Assembly (NCBI RefSeq): GCF_900184935.1
Contig: NZ_FXYE01000002.1
Coordinates: 1,302,001-1,366,000, forward strand
DNA: 64,000 nucleotides
Source: Actibacterium lipolyticum
Lineage (GTDB): Bacteria > Pseudomonadota > Alphaproteobacteria > Rhodobacterales > Rhodobacteraceae
Reading direction: 5' to 3'
The notes beneath the pieces were generated by a model, which saw only the letters and a program-made list of their open reading frames with translations, searched no databases and was not told the origin of the DNA. Shown one piece after another: positions 38,074-47,823 of the stretch (position 1 is its first letter; every line of letters begins with the position of its first letter). The translations under genes and the position numbers were made by a program.

Positions 38074-39582
38074 ATGAGACACTCTAATTCCGCTTCGGCC
38101 ATCGCCTTGCTGGCAAGCGGTTTTTTTGCATCCGGCGCTTCTGCGGATATTACCGCGATGGAAGTCTGGGAAAACATTCAGGCCCTTGGCAAAAGCTATG
38201 GCGAACAGATCACCGGAACCGTCAGCCAGTCGGGCGATGTTCTGACGATCAGCGACGCGACCCTGACCCATGAAACACCCGATGCGACGGCGACCGGGTC
38301 GTTTGGCCAGATCATTTTGACAGAGCTGCCAAACGGCACCGTCGAAATCACGTTGCCGACCGAATTCCCATTCACCATGGCGATGACACCGGAAACCGGT
38401 GAAAAAATCGATGTGCCGATGGTCGTCAACCAATCTGGGTTGAAAGCCATCGTAAGCGGCACGGCAGACGACTCTGTCTATGACTATTCTGCGGATCAGC
38501 TGGGCTTTGCCATCATCGGAATGACGGTCGAGGGCGAAGAAATTCCTGTCAACGCAAACTTCGCAATGATGGCCGTGTCTGGCAATTACGAGGTGTCGAA
38601 CGGAGAGATGCGCGCGCTGAAGTCATCTGGCAAAGTCGATAAATTGCTTTTGGATGTCGGCGCTGAATTCCCGGAAGAAAATGGATCGTTCGCCGCGAAA
38701 TTTGAAATCGAAGATATGGTGTCCAAATCGTCGGGCATGATGCCACTTGAAGCGAACCCGCAGGGAAATCTGGCAGAAGACTTAGCAGGCGGCATGGCAG
38801 TAGACGCGCTACTGACCTATGGCGCGTCCAACTATTCGTTTGATTTCGACGCCCCAGACGGCAAAGGAACGGTCAAAGGCGGGGCGGAAAACGGCAGCTT
38901 CTCTGTCACGCTAGCCGATGCGTCATTCGACTATGGCATCAAATCATTCGGCTCTCATCTAACCCTCACAAGCACTCAGTTGCCGATTCCGGCCCTGGCG
39001 GCCACCATGGAAAGCTCGGCGTTCAATTTGAAAATGCCGGTTGCCAAGACGGACGCACCTACGGACATTGGGCTGGTTACACAGATCAACGGCCTTGCCC
39101 TGAACGAAGATGTTTGGGCCCTGTTCGACCCAACCGCAATTCTGCCACGCGATCCCGCCACGCTGTTGGTTGACCTGTCGGGCAAAGCGCGTTGGTTGTT
39201 CGAAATTACAAACCCAGAAGCAATGGCCGACATCACGACAGCACCCGGCGAAATCGAGAGCCTTGATATCAACGGCATCGAACTGTCCGTCGCTGGCGCT
39301 TCCCTGACGGGCGATGGCGCGTTCACCTTCGACAATTCCGGCACTGGCGAAATGGGCGGCATGCCGAAACCAGCGGGTACTTTGAACCTGCAACTGAATG
39401 GCGGGAACGGCCTGATGGACAAGCTTGTGGAAATGGGTCTGTTGCCACAGGAACAAGTCATGGGCTTTCGCATGATGCTGGGCCTGTTTGCCCGTCCGGG
39501 TGAAGGCGACGATGCGCTGGTTTCCGAAATCACGATGACCGAAGACGGCCAGGTTCTGGCCAACGGGCAGCGTCTGCGCTGA
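38074..39582 (+). CDS. DUF2125 exported protein
   Basis: A 502-residue protein with a signal peptide cleaved after A24 and then DITAMEVWENIQALGKSYG. It is acidic, has a long run of beta-rich segments and no membrane helix, and the C-terminal part holds repeated G-E-L-type strands. DUF2125 is an alphaproteobacterial family of unknown function. The ATG at 38074 has GGAAGG seven bases upstream. It is likely periplasmic or surface associated. Confidence 0.85.
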   Translation: MRHSNSASAIALLASGFFASGASADITAMEVWENIQALGKSYGEQITGTVSQSGDVLTISDATLTHETPDATATGSFGQIILTELPNGTVEITLPTEFPFTMAMTPETGEKIDVPMVVNQSGLKAIVSGTADDSVYDYSADQLGFAIIGMTVEGEEIPVNANFAMMAVSGNYEVSNGEMRALKSSGKVDKLLLDVGAEFPEENGSFAAKFEIEDMVSKSSGMMPLEANPQGNLAEDLAGGMAVDALLTYGASNYSFDFDAPDGKGTVKGGAENGSFSVTLADASFDYGIKSFGSHLTLTSTQLPIPALAATMESSAFNLKMPVAKTDAPTDIGLVTQINGLALNEDVWALFDPTAILPRDPATLLVDLSGKARWLFEITNPEAMADITTAPGEIESLDINGIELSVAGASLTGDGAFTFDNSGTGEMGGMPKPAGTLNLQLNGGNGLMDKLVEMGLLPQEQVMGFRMMLGLFARPGEGDDALVSEITMTEDGQVLANGQRLR

Positions 39583-39606
39583 GCATTTGCCCAGCCAACA
39601 AACACG

Positions 39607-39641
39607 AAAAGGCCCCGTGCTTGCTTGCGCGGGGCCTTTTT
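39607..39641 (+). terminator. Terminator after the DUF2125 gene
   Basis: Stem GGCCCCG / CGGGGCC (39611-39617 and 39630-39636) extended by AAAA/TTTT, a 12-base loop and a T-run on the plus strand ending 39641. It lies 25 bases past the DUF2125 stop and 47 before the pmbA-like start. Confidence 0.9.
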
Positions 39642-39687
39642 GCACATTAGGTCCAACGGATCATATGTAATATCGGAACGCTTTTTG

Positions 39688-41034
39688 ATGCCTGAAACGC
39701 TTGCCCCGCTTACCGCCCAGCTGTTGGACGCCGCGAAACGTGCCGGTGCCGACGCCGCCGATGCCATCGCGGTAGAGGGGACATCGCTTTCGATTGATGT
39801 GCGCGACGGCAAGCTGGAACAGGCCGAACGCTCTGAAGGGACCGACATCGGCCTTCGCGTGTTCGTCGGACAACGACAGGCCTGCGTTTCGGCCTCTGAC
39901 ACGCGCGCGGCGACGATCAGCGAAATGGCAGCGCGTGCTGTCGCCATGGCACGCGAGGCCCCGGAAGACCCCTATATCGGGCTGGCCGACCCTGCGCAGC
40001 TTGCCACAGGCTGGGACGTTGACGCGCTAGAGCTGTCCGACCCTTCGCCGGAACCTGCCCCCGCCACGCTAGAGGAAGACGCCCGTCGCGCCGAAGCCGC
40101 CGCAATGGCCGTTGCCGGGATTTCGCAGGTTCAATCCGCATCTGCCGGATATGGCCGCCGCCAAGTGCACCTTGCTGGCAGCAACGGTTTCGCGGGCGGC
40201 TATGCGCGCACGGACCGGGCTGTTTCCTGCGTTGCGATTACCGGCACCGGCACCGACATGGAGCGTGACTATAACGGCGAAGTCCGCATCTTTCAGAACG
40301 ACCTGCCCGACGCGGCCGAAATTGGCCGTATCGCGGCAGAACGAACTGTCGAACGCGCAGGCGCACGCAAACCCAAAACCGGCGCGTTCCCCGTTCTTTA
40401 TGACGAACGCATCGCATCGTCGCTGATCGGGCATCTGCTGTCCGCGATTAACGGCACGTCGGTCACGCGGGGCGCGTCTTGGCTTCTGGATGCGATGGGG
40501 GAACAGGTGTTGCCAAGCGGGCTATCGCTGATCGAAGACCCGCATCGCGTACGTATCGGTGGGTCGCGCCCGTTTGACGCCGAAGGCTTGCCAACGGCCA
40601 AATCGGCGATCGTTTTGGACGGCACGCTTGAACGTTGGATCCTTGATCTTGCGACTGCGCGCAAACTTGGCCTGCAAAGTACTGGCAACGCCGCACGCGG
40701 GACATCTTCGCCGCCGTCGCCTTCGGTTTCGAACGTGACCCTGACACCGGGCGACAAAACGCGGGCAGAACTGTTGGCGGATATGGGCACGGGGCTTCTT
40801 GTGACCTCGATGATCGGCAGTTCGATCAACCCGACCACCGGCGACTATTCGCGCGGGGCCTCAGGTTTTTGGGTGGAAAATGGCGAAATCACCTATCCGG
40901 TCAACGAATGCACGATTGCGGGAAATCTGCGCGACATGCTGAAAACCATTGTCCCAGCGAATGACGCGCGCCAACACCTTGCGCGTCGCATTCCCAGCCT
41001 TTTGGTCGAAGGGTTAACCCTTGCCGGAGAGTGA
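39688..41034 (+). CDS. pmbA: TldD/PmbA-family metallopeptidase subunit (TldE type)
   Basis: A 448-residue TldD/TldE family protein of the TldE (PmbA) type: GADAADAIAVEGTSLSIDV, RDGKLEQAERSEGTDIG and GRDGAT-like SSPSVSNVTLTPG. TldD and TldE form a peptidase complex that matures antibiotic peptides such as microcin B17 and degrades other unfolded peptides; the HExxxH zinc motif belongs to TldD, which is not in the window. The ATG at 39688 is chosen as the homology start. It overlaps the next gene by 14 bases. Confidence 0.87.
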   Translation: MPETLAPLTAQLLDAAKRAGADAADAIAVEGTSLSIDVRDGKLEQAERSEGTDIGLRVFVGQRQACVSASDTRAATISEMAARAVAMAREAPEDPYIGLADPAQLATGWDVDALELSDPSPEPAPATLEEDARRAEAAAMAVAGISQVQSASAGYGRRQVHLAGSNGFAGGYARTDRAVSCVAITGTGTDMERDYNGEVRIFQNDLPDAAEIGRIAAERTVERAGARKPKTGAFPVLYDERIASSLIGHLLSAINGTSVTRGASWLLDAMGEQVLPSGLSLIEDPHRVRIGGSRPFDAEGLPTAKSAIVLDGTLERWILDLATARKLGLQSTGNAARGTSSPPSPSVSNVTLTPGDKTRAELLADMGTGLLVTSMIGSSINPTTGDYSRGASGFWVENGEITYPVNECTIAGNLRDMLKTIVPANDARQHLARRIPSLLVEGLTLAGE

Positions 41035-41791
41035 CCTTTCCCTGCTGATCAACGCCGCAGAAGAGGCAGCACGTATCGCGACCCGCTTTTGGCGAAAATC
41101 GCCGAAGACGTGGGAAAAGCCCGGATTAGGCCCAGTCAGCGAAGCCGACTATGAAATCGATGACATGCTGCGCAGCACCCTTTGCGGCGCGCGGCCAGAT
41201 TATGGCTGGCTGTCGGAAGAGACCGAAGACTCCCCAGCCCGCCTAAGCGCGCGCCGGCTGTTTATCGTTGATCCGCTGGACGGCACCCGCGCTTACCTGA
41301 ATGGGGAACGTACCTTTGCCCATTCACTGGCCGTTGTCGAAGACGGCAAGGTGGTCACCGGTGTTGTGATGCTGCCGCTGCGCGAAAAGCTTTACACCGC
41401 AACGCTGGGCGGTGGAGCCTTTTTCAACGGCACCCCCATCAAGGTCGCGCAATGCGGTGGTATTGACGGCGCAACCCTTCTGACCCCGCGGCGGGTCATG
41501 ACCCCCGATTATTGGCGCGGCGAAGTGCCAAAAGCCAAGGCGCACTTGCGGCCATCGCTTGCCTATCGGCTGTGTCTGGTTGCCGAAGGCCGCTATGACG
41601 CGATGCTGACAACGCACAGCACATGGCAATGGGATATTGCCGCTGGCGCACTTATTTTGGCCGAAGCGGGTGGTACCTTTACCGACACATTCGGCAAGGA
41701 AATTAAGTACAACACGGAACATCCAGCATCACACGGCACAGTGGCCGGATGCAAAACGGTTCACCACGACATCATTCATCGCTTGGCTTGA
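41021..41791 (+). CDS. Inositol-monophosphatase-fold phosphatase (CysQ-like)
   Basis: A 256-residue phosphatase of the IMPase/CysQ superfamily: SEETED (metal site 1), FIVDPLDGTRAYLNGE (metal site 2, D-P-L-D-G-T) and the last site near WQWDIAAGALILAEAGG. CysQ members hydrolyse 3'-phosphoadenosine 5'-phosphate. The start is a TTG at 41021, overlapping pmbA by 14 bases; no in-frame ATG or GTG fits. It lies before DUF4170, waaA-like and lpxK genes, an alphaproteobacterial arrangement. Confidence 0.87.
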   Translation: MPESDLSLLINAAEEAARIATRFWRKSPKTWEKPGLGPVSEADYEIDDMLRSTLCGARPDYGWLSEETEDSPARLSARRLFIVDPLDGTRAYLNGERTFAHSLAVVEDGKVVTGVVMLPLREKLYTATLGGGAFFNGTPIKVAQCGGIDGATLLTPRRVMTPDYWRGEVPKAKAHLRPSLAYRLCLVAEGRYDAMLTTHSTWQWDIAAGALILAEAGGTFTDTFGKEIKYNTEHPASHGTVAGCKTVHHDIIHRLA

Positions 41792-41863
41792 GTCCGTCCT
41801 TTCGCCTGCGTCACGCTTGGTTTAGTTTGACGTCAAACACGCACTCAGCAGTGGAGAGTAACA

Positions 41864-42109
41864 ATGACGCAGCGCCTGCACCTTGTATTCGGTGGCGAAC
41901 TGGTGGACCCAACCAAAAGCACCTTCAAAGACGTTGATGACATTCATATCGTGGGCATCTTCCCCAACTATGAAGCCGCATATAATGCCTGGAAGGCCGA
42001 GGCTCAGCGCACCGTCGATAACGCGCACATGCGCTATTTCATTGCGCACCTTCACCGCCTGCGTGACGAAGAAGCCGCTGCAAGCTCTACCGAGGAACTT
42101 GACGGCTGA
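41864..42109 (+). CDS. DUF4170 small protein
   Basis: An 81-residue protein of the DUF4170 family: HLVFGGELVDPTKSTFKD and IFPNYEAAYNAWKAEAQRTVDNAHMRYFI. The family is restricted to alphaproteobacteria and lies between the CysQ-like gene and the Kdo-transferase-like gene here and in relatives. No function is known; its position suggests a link to lipid A or Kdo metabolism. GGAGAG is seen just before the ATG. It is followed by the next gene after 11 bases. Confidence 0.88.
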   Translation: MTQRLHLVFGGELVDPTKSTFKDVDDIHIVGIFPNYEAAYNAWKAEAQRTVDNAHMRYFIAHLHRLRDEEAAASSTEELDG

Positions 42110-42120
42110 GCCTTTGGTCC

Positions 42121-43329
42121 ATGAACTTTTCCCTGCCAACTTGGTTTAAATCGGCGTTTCGACGGCCGGCGCAAGCTGACCGTCCTGAACGCGGGCGCAA
42201 GCCTAACGCGCAGGGACAAGCGGGCGCCAAGCCGCTGCTGTGGATCGACAATACAGACCTTCGCAACACCGATGCGCTGGCGGCGCTTGTCCGCTCGGCT
42301 GGTGAACACTGCGAAGACCTGCGCGTCTTTTCAACGGGCGTTACGATCCCAAGCCCCGGCCCAACCGCGCCCGAAATAACTGACCAACCCCGCCCTGCAG
42401 ATAGCGCAACGTCGGCCCGCAGCTTTGTGGACCAATGGCAGCCGGATGCTGCCTTGTTTTTCACGTCGGACTTGTCGGCGCATCTGGTTTTGGCGGCCGA
42501 CCGTGGCAAGGCTGCGATCTTTATGATCTGCGACGCCCTGCCCGCCCGTTTGCCACGCACGATCCTGCGCCGGGCAACCCGCTTGTTCGTAACCGACAAC
42601 GCCCAGGCAGAGCGGCTTCGAAAGGCTGGCATTCCCGACGCGCGGATCGAAATCACGGGGCCACTGTGCGAAGGGCCAGCCGCGCTGCCTTGCAATGAGT
42701 CAGAACGTGAAAACCTATCCCGTTTGATGGCCGGTCGTCAGTCTTGGCTTGCCGCATGCACCAGCGCCGCCGAAGACATCATTGTGATCGAGGCGCACGC
42801 CAGCGTGGCCCGTCATGCGCATCGGCTGTTACTTATTCTGGTTCCGGGCGACCCCGATCGCGGGCCTTCGCTTGCCGATAACCTGCGCCAAGAAGGGTGG
42901 CGCGTTGCCCTGCGCTCTACCGATGAGGAACCCGACGAAGAAACCCAGATTTTCGTGGCCGACACCTCGGGTGAAATGGGGCTGTGGCACCGCCTTGCGC
43001 CCGTTGCGTTTCTGGGGGGCACACTGAGCCCTGATGGGCATGGCACGGGCGCTGACCCCGCCGGGCCAGCGGGCCTGGGCGTGGCCATCATGCATGGCCC
43101 CAAAACCTCTGACCACGAAGATTATTACACCAAACTGGATACAGCAGGCGCGGCGCGTACGGTACGTGATGCGCCCAGTTTGGCCCGCGCGTTAGAGACA
43201 CTGATCGCCCCCGATCAAGCCGCAAAACTGGCCCATGCCGCTTGGGAGGTTTCAAGTTCTGGCGCGGAAACCACCGAACGGATCGTCAGCCAACTTGCGC
43301 CCGCGCTAGACAGCGGACGGGGGCAATAA
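42121..43329 (+). CDS. Divergent Kdo transferase-like (WaaA-like) protein
   Basis: A 402-residue protein of the two-domain GT30 pattern. The C-terminal Rossmann domain keeps features of Kdo transferase ([35 protein letters not shown] and [12 protein letters not shown]), and its place between DUF4170 and lpxK is that of waaA. But the N-terminal anchor is missing, the catalytic glutamate region (WIHAASVGE in WaaA) is here [12 protein letters not shown] with N49 at the glutamate position, and THxGEE is replaced by CTSAAED. Either this branch uses a different residue or it has lost transferase activity. Confidence 0.75.
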   Translation: MNFSLPTWFKSAFRRPAQADRPERGRKPNAQGQAGAKPLLWIDNTDLRNTDALAALVRSAGEHCEDLRVFSTGVTIPSPGPTAPEITDQPRPADSATSARSFVDQWQPDAALFFTSDLSAHLVLAADRGKAAIFMICDALPARLPRTILRRATRLFVTDNAQAERLRKAGIPDARIEITGPLCEGPAALPCNESERENLSRLMAGRQSWLAACTSAAEDIIVIEAHASVARHAHRLLLILVPGDPDRGPSLADNLRQEGWRVALRSTDEEPDEETQIFVADTSGEMGLWHRLAPVAFLGGTLSPDGHGTGADPAGPAGLGVAIMHGPKTSDHEDYYTKLDTAGAARTVRDAPSLARALETLIAPDQAAKLAHAAWEVSSSGAETTERIVSQLAPALDSGRGQ

Positions 43330-44330
43330 TGCGCGCTCCGAGTTTCTGGTTCACCCCACCGAATGCGCCGGGCATCATGCCACGCCTGCTGGCACCGCTT
43401 GGCGCGCTTTATGCGGCGGGAACGGCGCGGCGGCTGCGCAAGGGTGCGCCATACAAAGCGTCTGTTCCGGTCATCTGCATCGGGAACATCAACGCAGGCG
43501 GCACAGGCAAAACGCCCACCGCGATCGCCCTTTTGACCCGCCTGATGGCTCGTGGGCTTTCACCACATGTAGTTTCGCGCGGCTATGGCGGGCGGCTTGA
43601 AGGGCCGGTGCAGGTGGTTGAACGCCAACACAGCGCCGATGATGTCGGGGACGAACCGCTTCTTCTGGCCGCCTTTGCCCCGACATGGGTGTCCAAAGAC
43701 CGCGCCGCAGGTGTTAAGGCCGCCGAAGCTGCGGGGGCCGATGTGATCGTCTTGGACGATGGCTTCCAGAACCCGGCGGTTGCCAAAGACTTGTCCATCA
43801 TCGTTGTGGATGCGGCAAAGGGGTTCGGGAACGGGCGGGTCATTCCTGCGGGCCCCTTGCGCGAACCCGTACCGGCGGGCCTTGCGCGCGGCGATGTCGT
43901 TCTGTCCATCGGGCCAGACGCGGCCCAGCGCCAGTTCGCGCAGATGTGGGGCGAAACACTTACCATCCCGCATCTGTCTGGGGTGCTTGCACCGCTTTTC
44001 ACCGGCATGGATTGGGATGGGCTTTCGGTGCTGGCCTTCGCCGGGATCGGGCACCCGGAAAAGTTCTTTGCCACAGTTCAGGCCCTTGGCGCGCACTTGA
44101 TAAGGGCCGAGGCACTAAGCGATCATCAACCCCTGACCGAAGCCCTGATGAAGCGGCTGGAGTTAGAGGCCGCGACGCTGGGCGCGCAACTGGTCACCAC
44201 GGAAAAAGACGCTGTGCGCCTGCCCGCCAGTTTCCGCCGCAAGGTGCTGACGGTTCCGGTGCGTTTGGAATTGATCGACTGGGCACCGATGGATGCCGCA
44301 CTTGATCGGCTTGGTCTTACCGGCGCTTAA
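43329..44330 (+). CDS. lpxK: Tetraacyldisaccharide 4'-kinase LpxK
   Basis: A 333-residue lipid A kinase. It has the N-terminal membrane helix with [16 protein letters not shown], the P-loop [24 protein letters not shown], and DDGFQNP later. It phosphorylates the 4' position of the lipid A disaccharide. Its ATG shares one base with the upstream stop (TAATG). It ends 14 bases inside the convergent CoA-transferase gene. Confidence 0.96.
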   Translation: MRAPSFWFTPPNAPGIMPRLLAPLGALYAAGTARRLRKGAPYKASVPVICIGNINAGGTGKTPTAIALLTRLMARGLSPHVVSRGYGGRLEGPVQVVERQHSADDVGDEPLLLAAFAPTWVSKDRAAGVKAAEAAGADVIVLDDGFQNPAVAKDLSIIVVDAAKGFGNGRVIPAGPLREPVPAGLARGDVVLSIGPDAAQRQFAQMWGETLTIPHLSGVLAPLFTGMDWDGLSVLAFAGIGHPEKFFATVQALGAHLIRAEALSDHQPLTEALMKRLELEAATLGAQLVTTEKDAVRLPASFRRKVLTVPVRLELIDWAPMDAALDRLGLTGA

Positions 44331-45459
44331 GCTCTGCACGGATTTCATCGCCATGCTCATCCAACTTGGGCGAGGCACGTTCCATCGCAAGTTCGGCATC
44401 CGAAAACACGATAGGTGCGCGCACGGTTGGCACGCCATCCAGCTTTTGCGCCATCTGACGATGCTTAACCTGTGGGTCGGCAAACACCTCTGCCATGTTG
44501 TTGATCGGCCCGGCAGGTACACCCACGGCCTCGCACGCGGCCAAAAGGTCCGCCTTTGTGCGCTGGAGGGTTTGCGCCGTCAGGTTCGCAATCAACGCTT
44601 CGCGGTTGGCGATGCGGTCGGCGTTGGTCAGGAATTCCGGCGCGGTGGCCATATCGGGAATGCCCAGCAATATGCACAAGCGGCTGTACTGACCATCATT
44701 CCCCGTGGCGATGATTAGATGCCCATCGGCGCAATCAAACACCTGATAGGGCGCAAGGTTTTGATGCGCGTTCCCCATAAGCCCCGGCGGCGTTCCGGTG
44801 GTCAGATAGTTCATGGCCTGATTTGCGGTGATCGCGGTGGCGACATCAAGCAGCGCCATATCGATGTGCTGGCCCTTGCCGGTCTGGCTGCGCAGAGTGA
44901 CAGCGGCCAGAATGGCAGTGGCCGAATACATCCCAGTGAAAATATCCGTGATGGCAACGCCTGCCTTTTGCGGCTGGCCGCCCGGTTCGCCCGTGATCGA
45001 CATCAGGCCAGACATGCCCTGAATGATGAAGTCATACCCCGCGCGGTTGGCATATGGCCCGTCTTGGCCAAACCCGGTGACCGAACAATAGATCAAGCGC
45101 GGGTTCAGCGCGGCAAGGCTGGCATAGTCGAGCCCATATTTGGCAAGACCACCGACCTTGAAATTCTCGATCAGGATATCCGCGTCGGCGATCAGGTCGC
45201 GCACCAGCGCCTGGCCCTCATCCGTTCGAAAATCCACCGCGATAGAGCGTTTTCCACGATTGCAGCCGTGGAAATATGCCGCCGAATGATCATCGCCGCG
45301 GTCAATGAATGGCGGCCCCCAACGGCGCGTATCGTCGCCATCGGGGCTTTCGACTTTTATGACATCTGCCCCTAGATCAGCCAGCACCTGACCGGCCCAA
45401 GGACCGGCCAGAATGCGCGCAAGTTCGATGACCTTCAGGCCAGCCAAAGGCGTTGTCAT
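44317..45459 (-). CDS. CaiB/BaiF-family CoA transferase
   Basis: A 380-residue class III CoA transferase. It starts [35 protein letters not shown], the family opening, with a later [15 protein letters not shown] block that carries the catalytic Asp at GYD. These enzymes move CoA between acids such as formyl, crotonobetaine or succinyl groups; the acid is unknown here. It follows dsbA by five bases on the minus strand, and its 3' end overlaps lpxK convergently by 14 bases. Confidence 0.9.
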   Translation of the reverse strand: MTTPLAGLKVIELARILAGPWAGQVLADLGADVIKVESPDGDDTRRWGPPFIDRGDDHSAAYFHGCNRGKRSIAVDFRTDEGQALVRDLIADADILIENFKVGGLAKYGLDYASLAALNPRLIYCSVTGFGQDGPYANRAGYDFIIQGMSGLMSITGEPGGQPQKAGVAITDIFTGMYSATAILAAVTLRSQTGKGQHIDMALLDVATAITANQAMNYLTTGTPPGLMGNAHQNLAPYQVFDCADGHLIIATGNDGQYSRLCILLGIPDMATAPEFLTNADRIANREALIANLTAQTLQRTKADLLAACEAVGVPAGPINNMAEVFADPQVKHRQMAQKLDGVPTVRAPIVFSDAELAMERASPKLDEHGDEIRAELKRR

Positions 45460-45464
45460 AAGCG

Positions 45465-46100
45465 TCAGTTGGTCAAAGCAGCATCAATGATTTCGCTCAG
45501 GTCTTCATAGCTCATGTTGCCATGAAGCGTGCCGTTGACGACAATCGACGGGGTGCCGGTAATGTCGTACTCTTTCATCACGTCTTCGTAGTGTGAAATC
45601 ATCGCCTGAGCCTTATCGCCATCTGCGAAACAGGCATCCAGATCGGCATCGGTCAGGCCAGCGGATTTGCCGATTTTGCGAAGGTTCTGCGCGATCCCGC
45701 CCGGCTCTCCGTCGCCAATCCATTCACGTTGCTTGTCAAACAGCATGTCCGAAATGCCGAAATAACGCACATCGCCACCACAGCGCGCGACCATTGCGGC
45801 CCAAAGGCCGGGGCGGTCAAAATAGACCTCGCGGTAGACGAATTTGACCTTGCCGGTGTCGATGTATTCGCTTTTCAGCTTGGGCATCACATTGTCATGG
45901 AACGTGGCGCAGTGTGGGCAGGTGAACGACGCATATTCGATGACCGTAACTGGCGCATCAGCATCACCCAGCACCATATCCTGAATGTCTGCCGTTTCCG
46001 CCGACGCCATGCCAACAGGCGACAACGCCGTGCTGAAGTTCGAGCCTACCAAAAGGCCAAGCGTCGTGGCACCGAGGGTCAGAAAGGTTCTGCGGTTCAT
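45465..46100 (-). CDS. DsbA-family periplasmic thiol protein
   Basis: A 211-residue thioredoxin-fold protein with a twin-arginine N-terminus (MNRRTFLTLG) and a hydrophobic leader, then active site C61-P-H-C64 in YASFTCPHCATFH and a later TGTPSIVVNG with the cis-Pro. It should oxidise or isomerise disulfides in the periplasm; the CPHC motif matches the oxidase DsbA. The ATG at 46100 is preferred to the preceding TTG because AGGAGA is better spaced. It lies 13 bases after the DciA-like gene. Confidence 0.9.
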   Translation of the reverse strand: MNRRTFLTLGATTLGLLVGSNFSTALSPVGMASAETADIQDMVLGDADAPVTVIEYASFTCPHCATFHDNVMPKLKSEYIDTGKVKFVYREVYFDRPGLWAAMVARCGGDVRYFGISDMLFDKQREWIGDGEPGGIAQNLRKIGKSAGLTDADLDACFADGDKAQAMISHYEDVMKEYDITGTPSIVVNGTLHGNMSYEDLSEIIDAALTN

Positions 46101-46113
46101 CAATACGGTCTCC

Positions 46114-46647
46114 TTACCGTTTGGATCTTGTTAGTACGTTGCGGCCCAGCATTTCCAGCGCAGCGCGCAGGCCGTCATCCGCAACATTTTCTGAAAGCCC
46201 CGCCACCTGATCAATCGTGGCCTGATCAGGTTCGGCCTTTGCCTTGGGGGCCGGAGCAAATTGCGCCTGACCTTCGGCAAAGCCGGTCGGCGCGGTCTGC
46301 GTTAGCCGAATACGGGCAATCGCCGCATAGCCATAGCAGGCGTTCACCTTTTCGCGGATCTGCTCTTTTTGCATTTCCAGCATGGGGGCGTTTGCGCCAG
46401 TGGTCAGAACGGTCAGCGTGGCGCCGAATCCTTCGCGCCCATAACTGACTTTGACGGGGCGTGCTGTTCGGGCGGTTTGTTCGCCGACAATCTCGGCCCA
46501 ATGGGTCAACAGGCGCGTGGTTGCAAAACCGCGCTTTTCACCGACCGTCCGAATCCGTTCACCCAAAAGGCTCGATGTCCTTTCGAAACCGCGCTTACGG
46601 CGGAATTGGCGAGGTTTGGAAGGTGAACTGCGCATCTTGCCTGTCAT
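46114..46647 (-). CDS. DUF721 / DciA-like protein
   Basis: A 177-residue protein with an N-terminal DUF721 domain: RTSSLLGERIRTVGEKRGFA, LLTHWAEIVGEQTARTARPV and LTVLTTGANAPMLEMQKEQI, the first half of which matches DciA, the replicative helicase loader of bacteria without DnaC. The C-terminal part is linker-like. It is divergent from mutY across 75 bases and upstream of the dsbA gene. It very probably loads DnaB, but that is inferred from the family. Confidence 0.82.
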   Translation of the reverse strand: MTGKMRSSPSKPRQFRRKRGFERTSSLLGERIRTVGEKRGFATTRLLTHWAEIVGEQTARTARPVKVSYGREGFGATLTVLTTGANAPMLEMQKEQIREKVNACYGYAAIARIRLTQTAPTGFAEGQAQFAPAPKAKAEPDQATIDQVAGLSENVADDGLRAALEMLGRNVLTRSKR

Positions 46648-46722
46648 TTCCTGTTCTGCACCCTATCCTAGTGTCCTGAATTGCAGGCAACCAGCCTAAA
46701 CCAATGGCGAAGGATATAAAGA

Positions 46723-47781
46723 TTGCGTGACGAAGCGGTGAGCGACGCCCTGTTGGAATGGTACGACACCCACGCCCGCGACATGCCGTGGCGGGTTGGG
46801 CCAACCGCGCGCAAGGCTGGTGTGCTGCCAGACCCATACGCCGTTTGGATGTCAGAGGTGATGCTACAACAAACCACCGTCGCCGCAGTAAAAGAGTATT
46901 TTCAAAGGTTCACGGCCCGCTGGCCCAATGTCACCGCCCTTGCCGCTGCGGACGATGGCGATGTGATGGGTGAATGGGCCGGGCTTGGCTATTACGCCCG
47001 CGCTCGCAACCTGTTGAAATGCGCGCGCGTGGTTGCGAACGATTATGGCGGCGTATTCCCCAATACGCGCGACGAATTGCTTACACTGCCCGGCATCGGC
47101 CCTTATACGGCTGCGGCCATCGCCTCTATCGCGTTTGACGAAGCTGCGACTGTGGTGGATGGCAATGTGGAACGGGTCATGGCGCGCTTGTTTGCCGTTG
47201 AAACGCCGTTGCCGACATCCAAGCCCGAACTGACCGCCCTTGCCGAACGGCTGACCCCGCTGCAGCGCCCCGGTTGCCATGCCCAAGCTGTGATGGATCT
47301 GGGCGCAACGATATGCAGCCCGAAATCGCCCGCCTGCGGAATTTGCCCGGTCCAATCCCCCTGCGCCGCGCGCAAAAAGGGCATTCAGGCCGAACTGCCG
47401 CGCAAACTGCCCAAAGCAGCAAAACCTACGCGATACGGCTTTGCCTACCTTGCGCAACGCAGCGATGGCGCATGGCTGTTAGAGCGGCGGCCAGACAAAG
47501 GGTTGCTGGGCGGCATGTTGGGCTGGCCCGGTTCCGAATGGAGCGACGCACCGCAAGAGACCCCGCCGTTTGACGCCAACTGGCACGACATAGGGGCAGA
47601 GGTGCGCCACACCTTCACCCATTTCCACCTGCGCCTTGCCGTGCGGGTGGCCGCAGCGCCGGACGGAACAAACCCACGCACGGGAACGTTCATTCCGCCG
47701 TCTGATTTCCGGCCCTCTGACCTGCCCACGGTCATGCGCAAAGCATTCGACTTGGCGCAATCAACTTTGAACGCGGCATAA
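46723..47781 (+). CDS. mutY: A/G-specific adenine glycosylase MutY
   Basis: A 352-residue base-excision glycosylase that removes A paired with 8-oxoG. It has the catalytic E45 in MSEVMLQQT, D146 in VVDGNVERV, the HhH in LPGIGPYTAAAI and a 4Fe-4S cluster with C198, C205, C208 and C214, and a NUDIX-like C-terminal domain. The start is a TTG at 46723 with AAGGA eight bases before; a GTG at 46738 is possible. Confidence 0.96.
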   Translation: MRDEAVSDALLEWYDTHARDMPWRVGPTARKAGVLPDPYAVWMSEVMLQQTTVAAVKEYFQRFTARWPNVTALAAADDGDVMGEWAGLGYYARARNLLKCARVVANDYGGVFPNTRDELLTLPGIGPYTAAAIASIAFDEAATVVDGNVERVMARLFAVETPLPTSKPELTALAERLTPLQRPGCHAQAVMDLGATICSPKSPACGICPVQSPCAARKKGIQAELPRKLPKAAKPTRYGFAYLAQRSDGAWLLERRPDKGLLGGMLGWPGSEWSDAPQETPPFDANWHDIGAEVRHTFTHFHLRLAVRVAAAPDGTNPRTGTFIPPSDFRPSDLPTVMRKAFDLAQSTLNAA

Positions 47782-47823
47782 GGCAAGCCTATATTGCGGA
47801 CAGACAAAGTAGAAAGCACAAGC

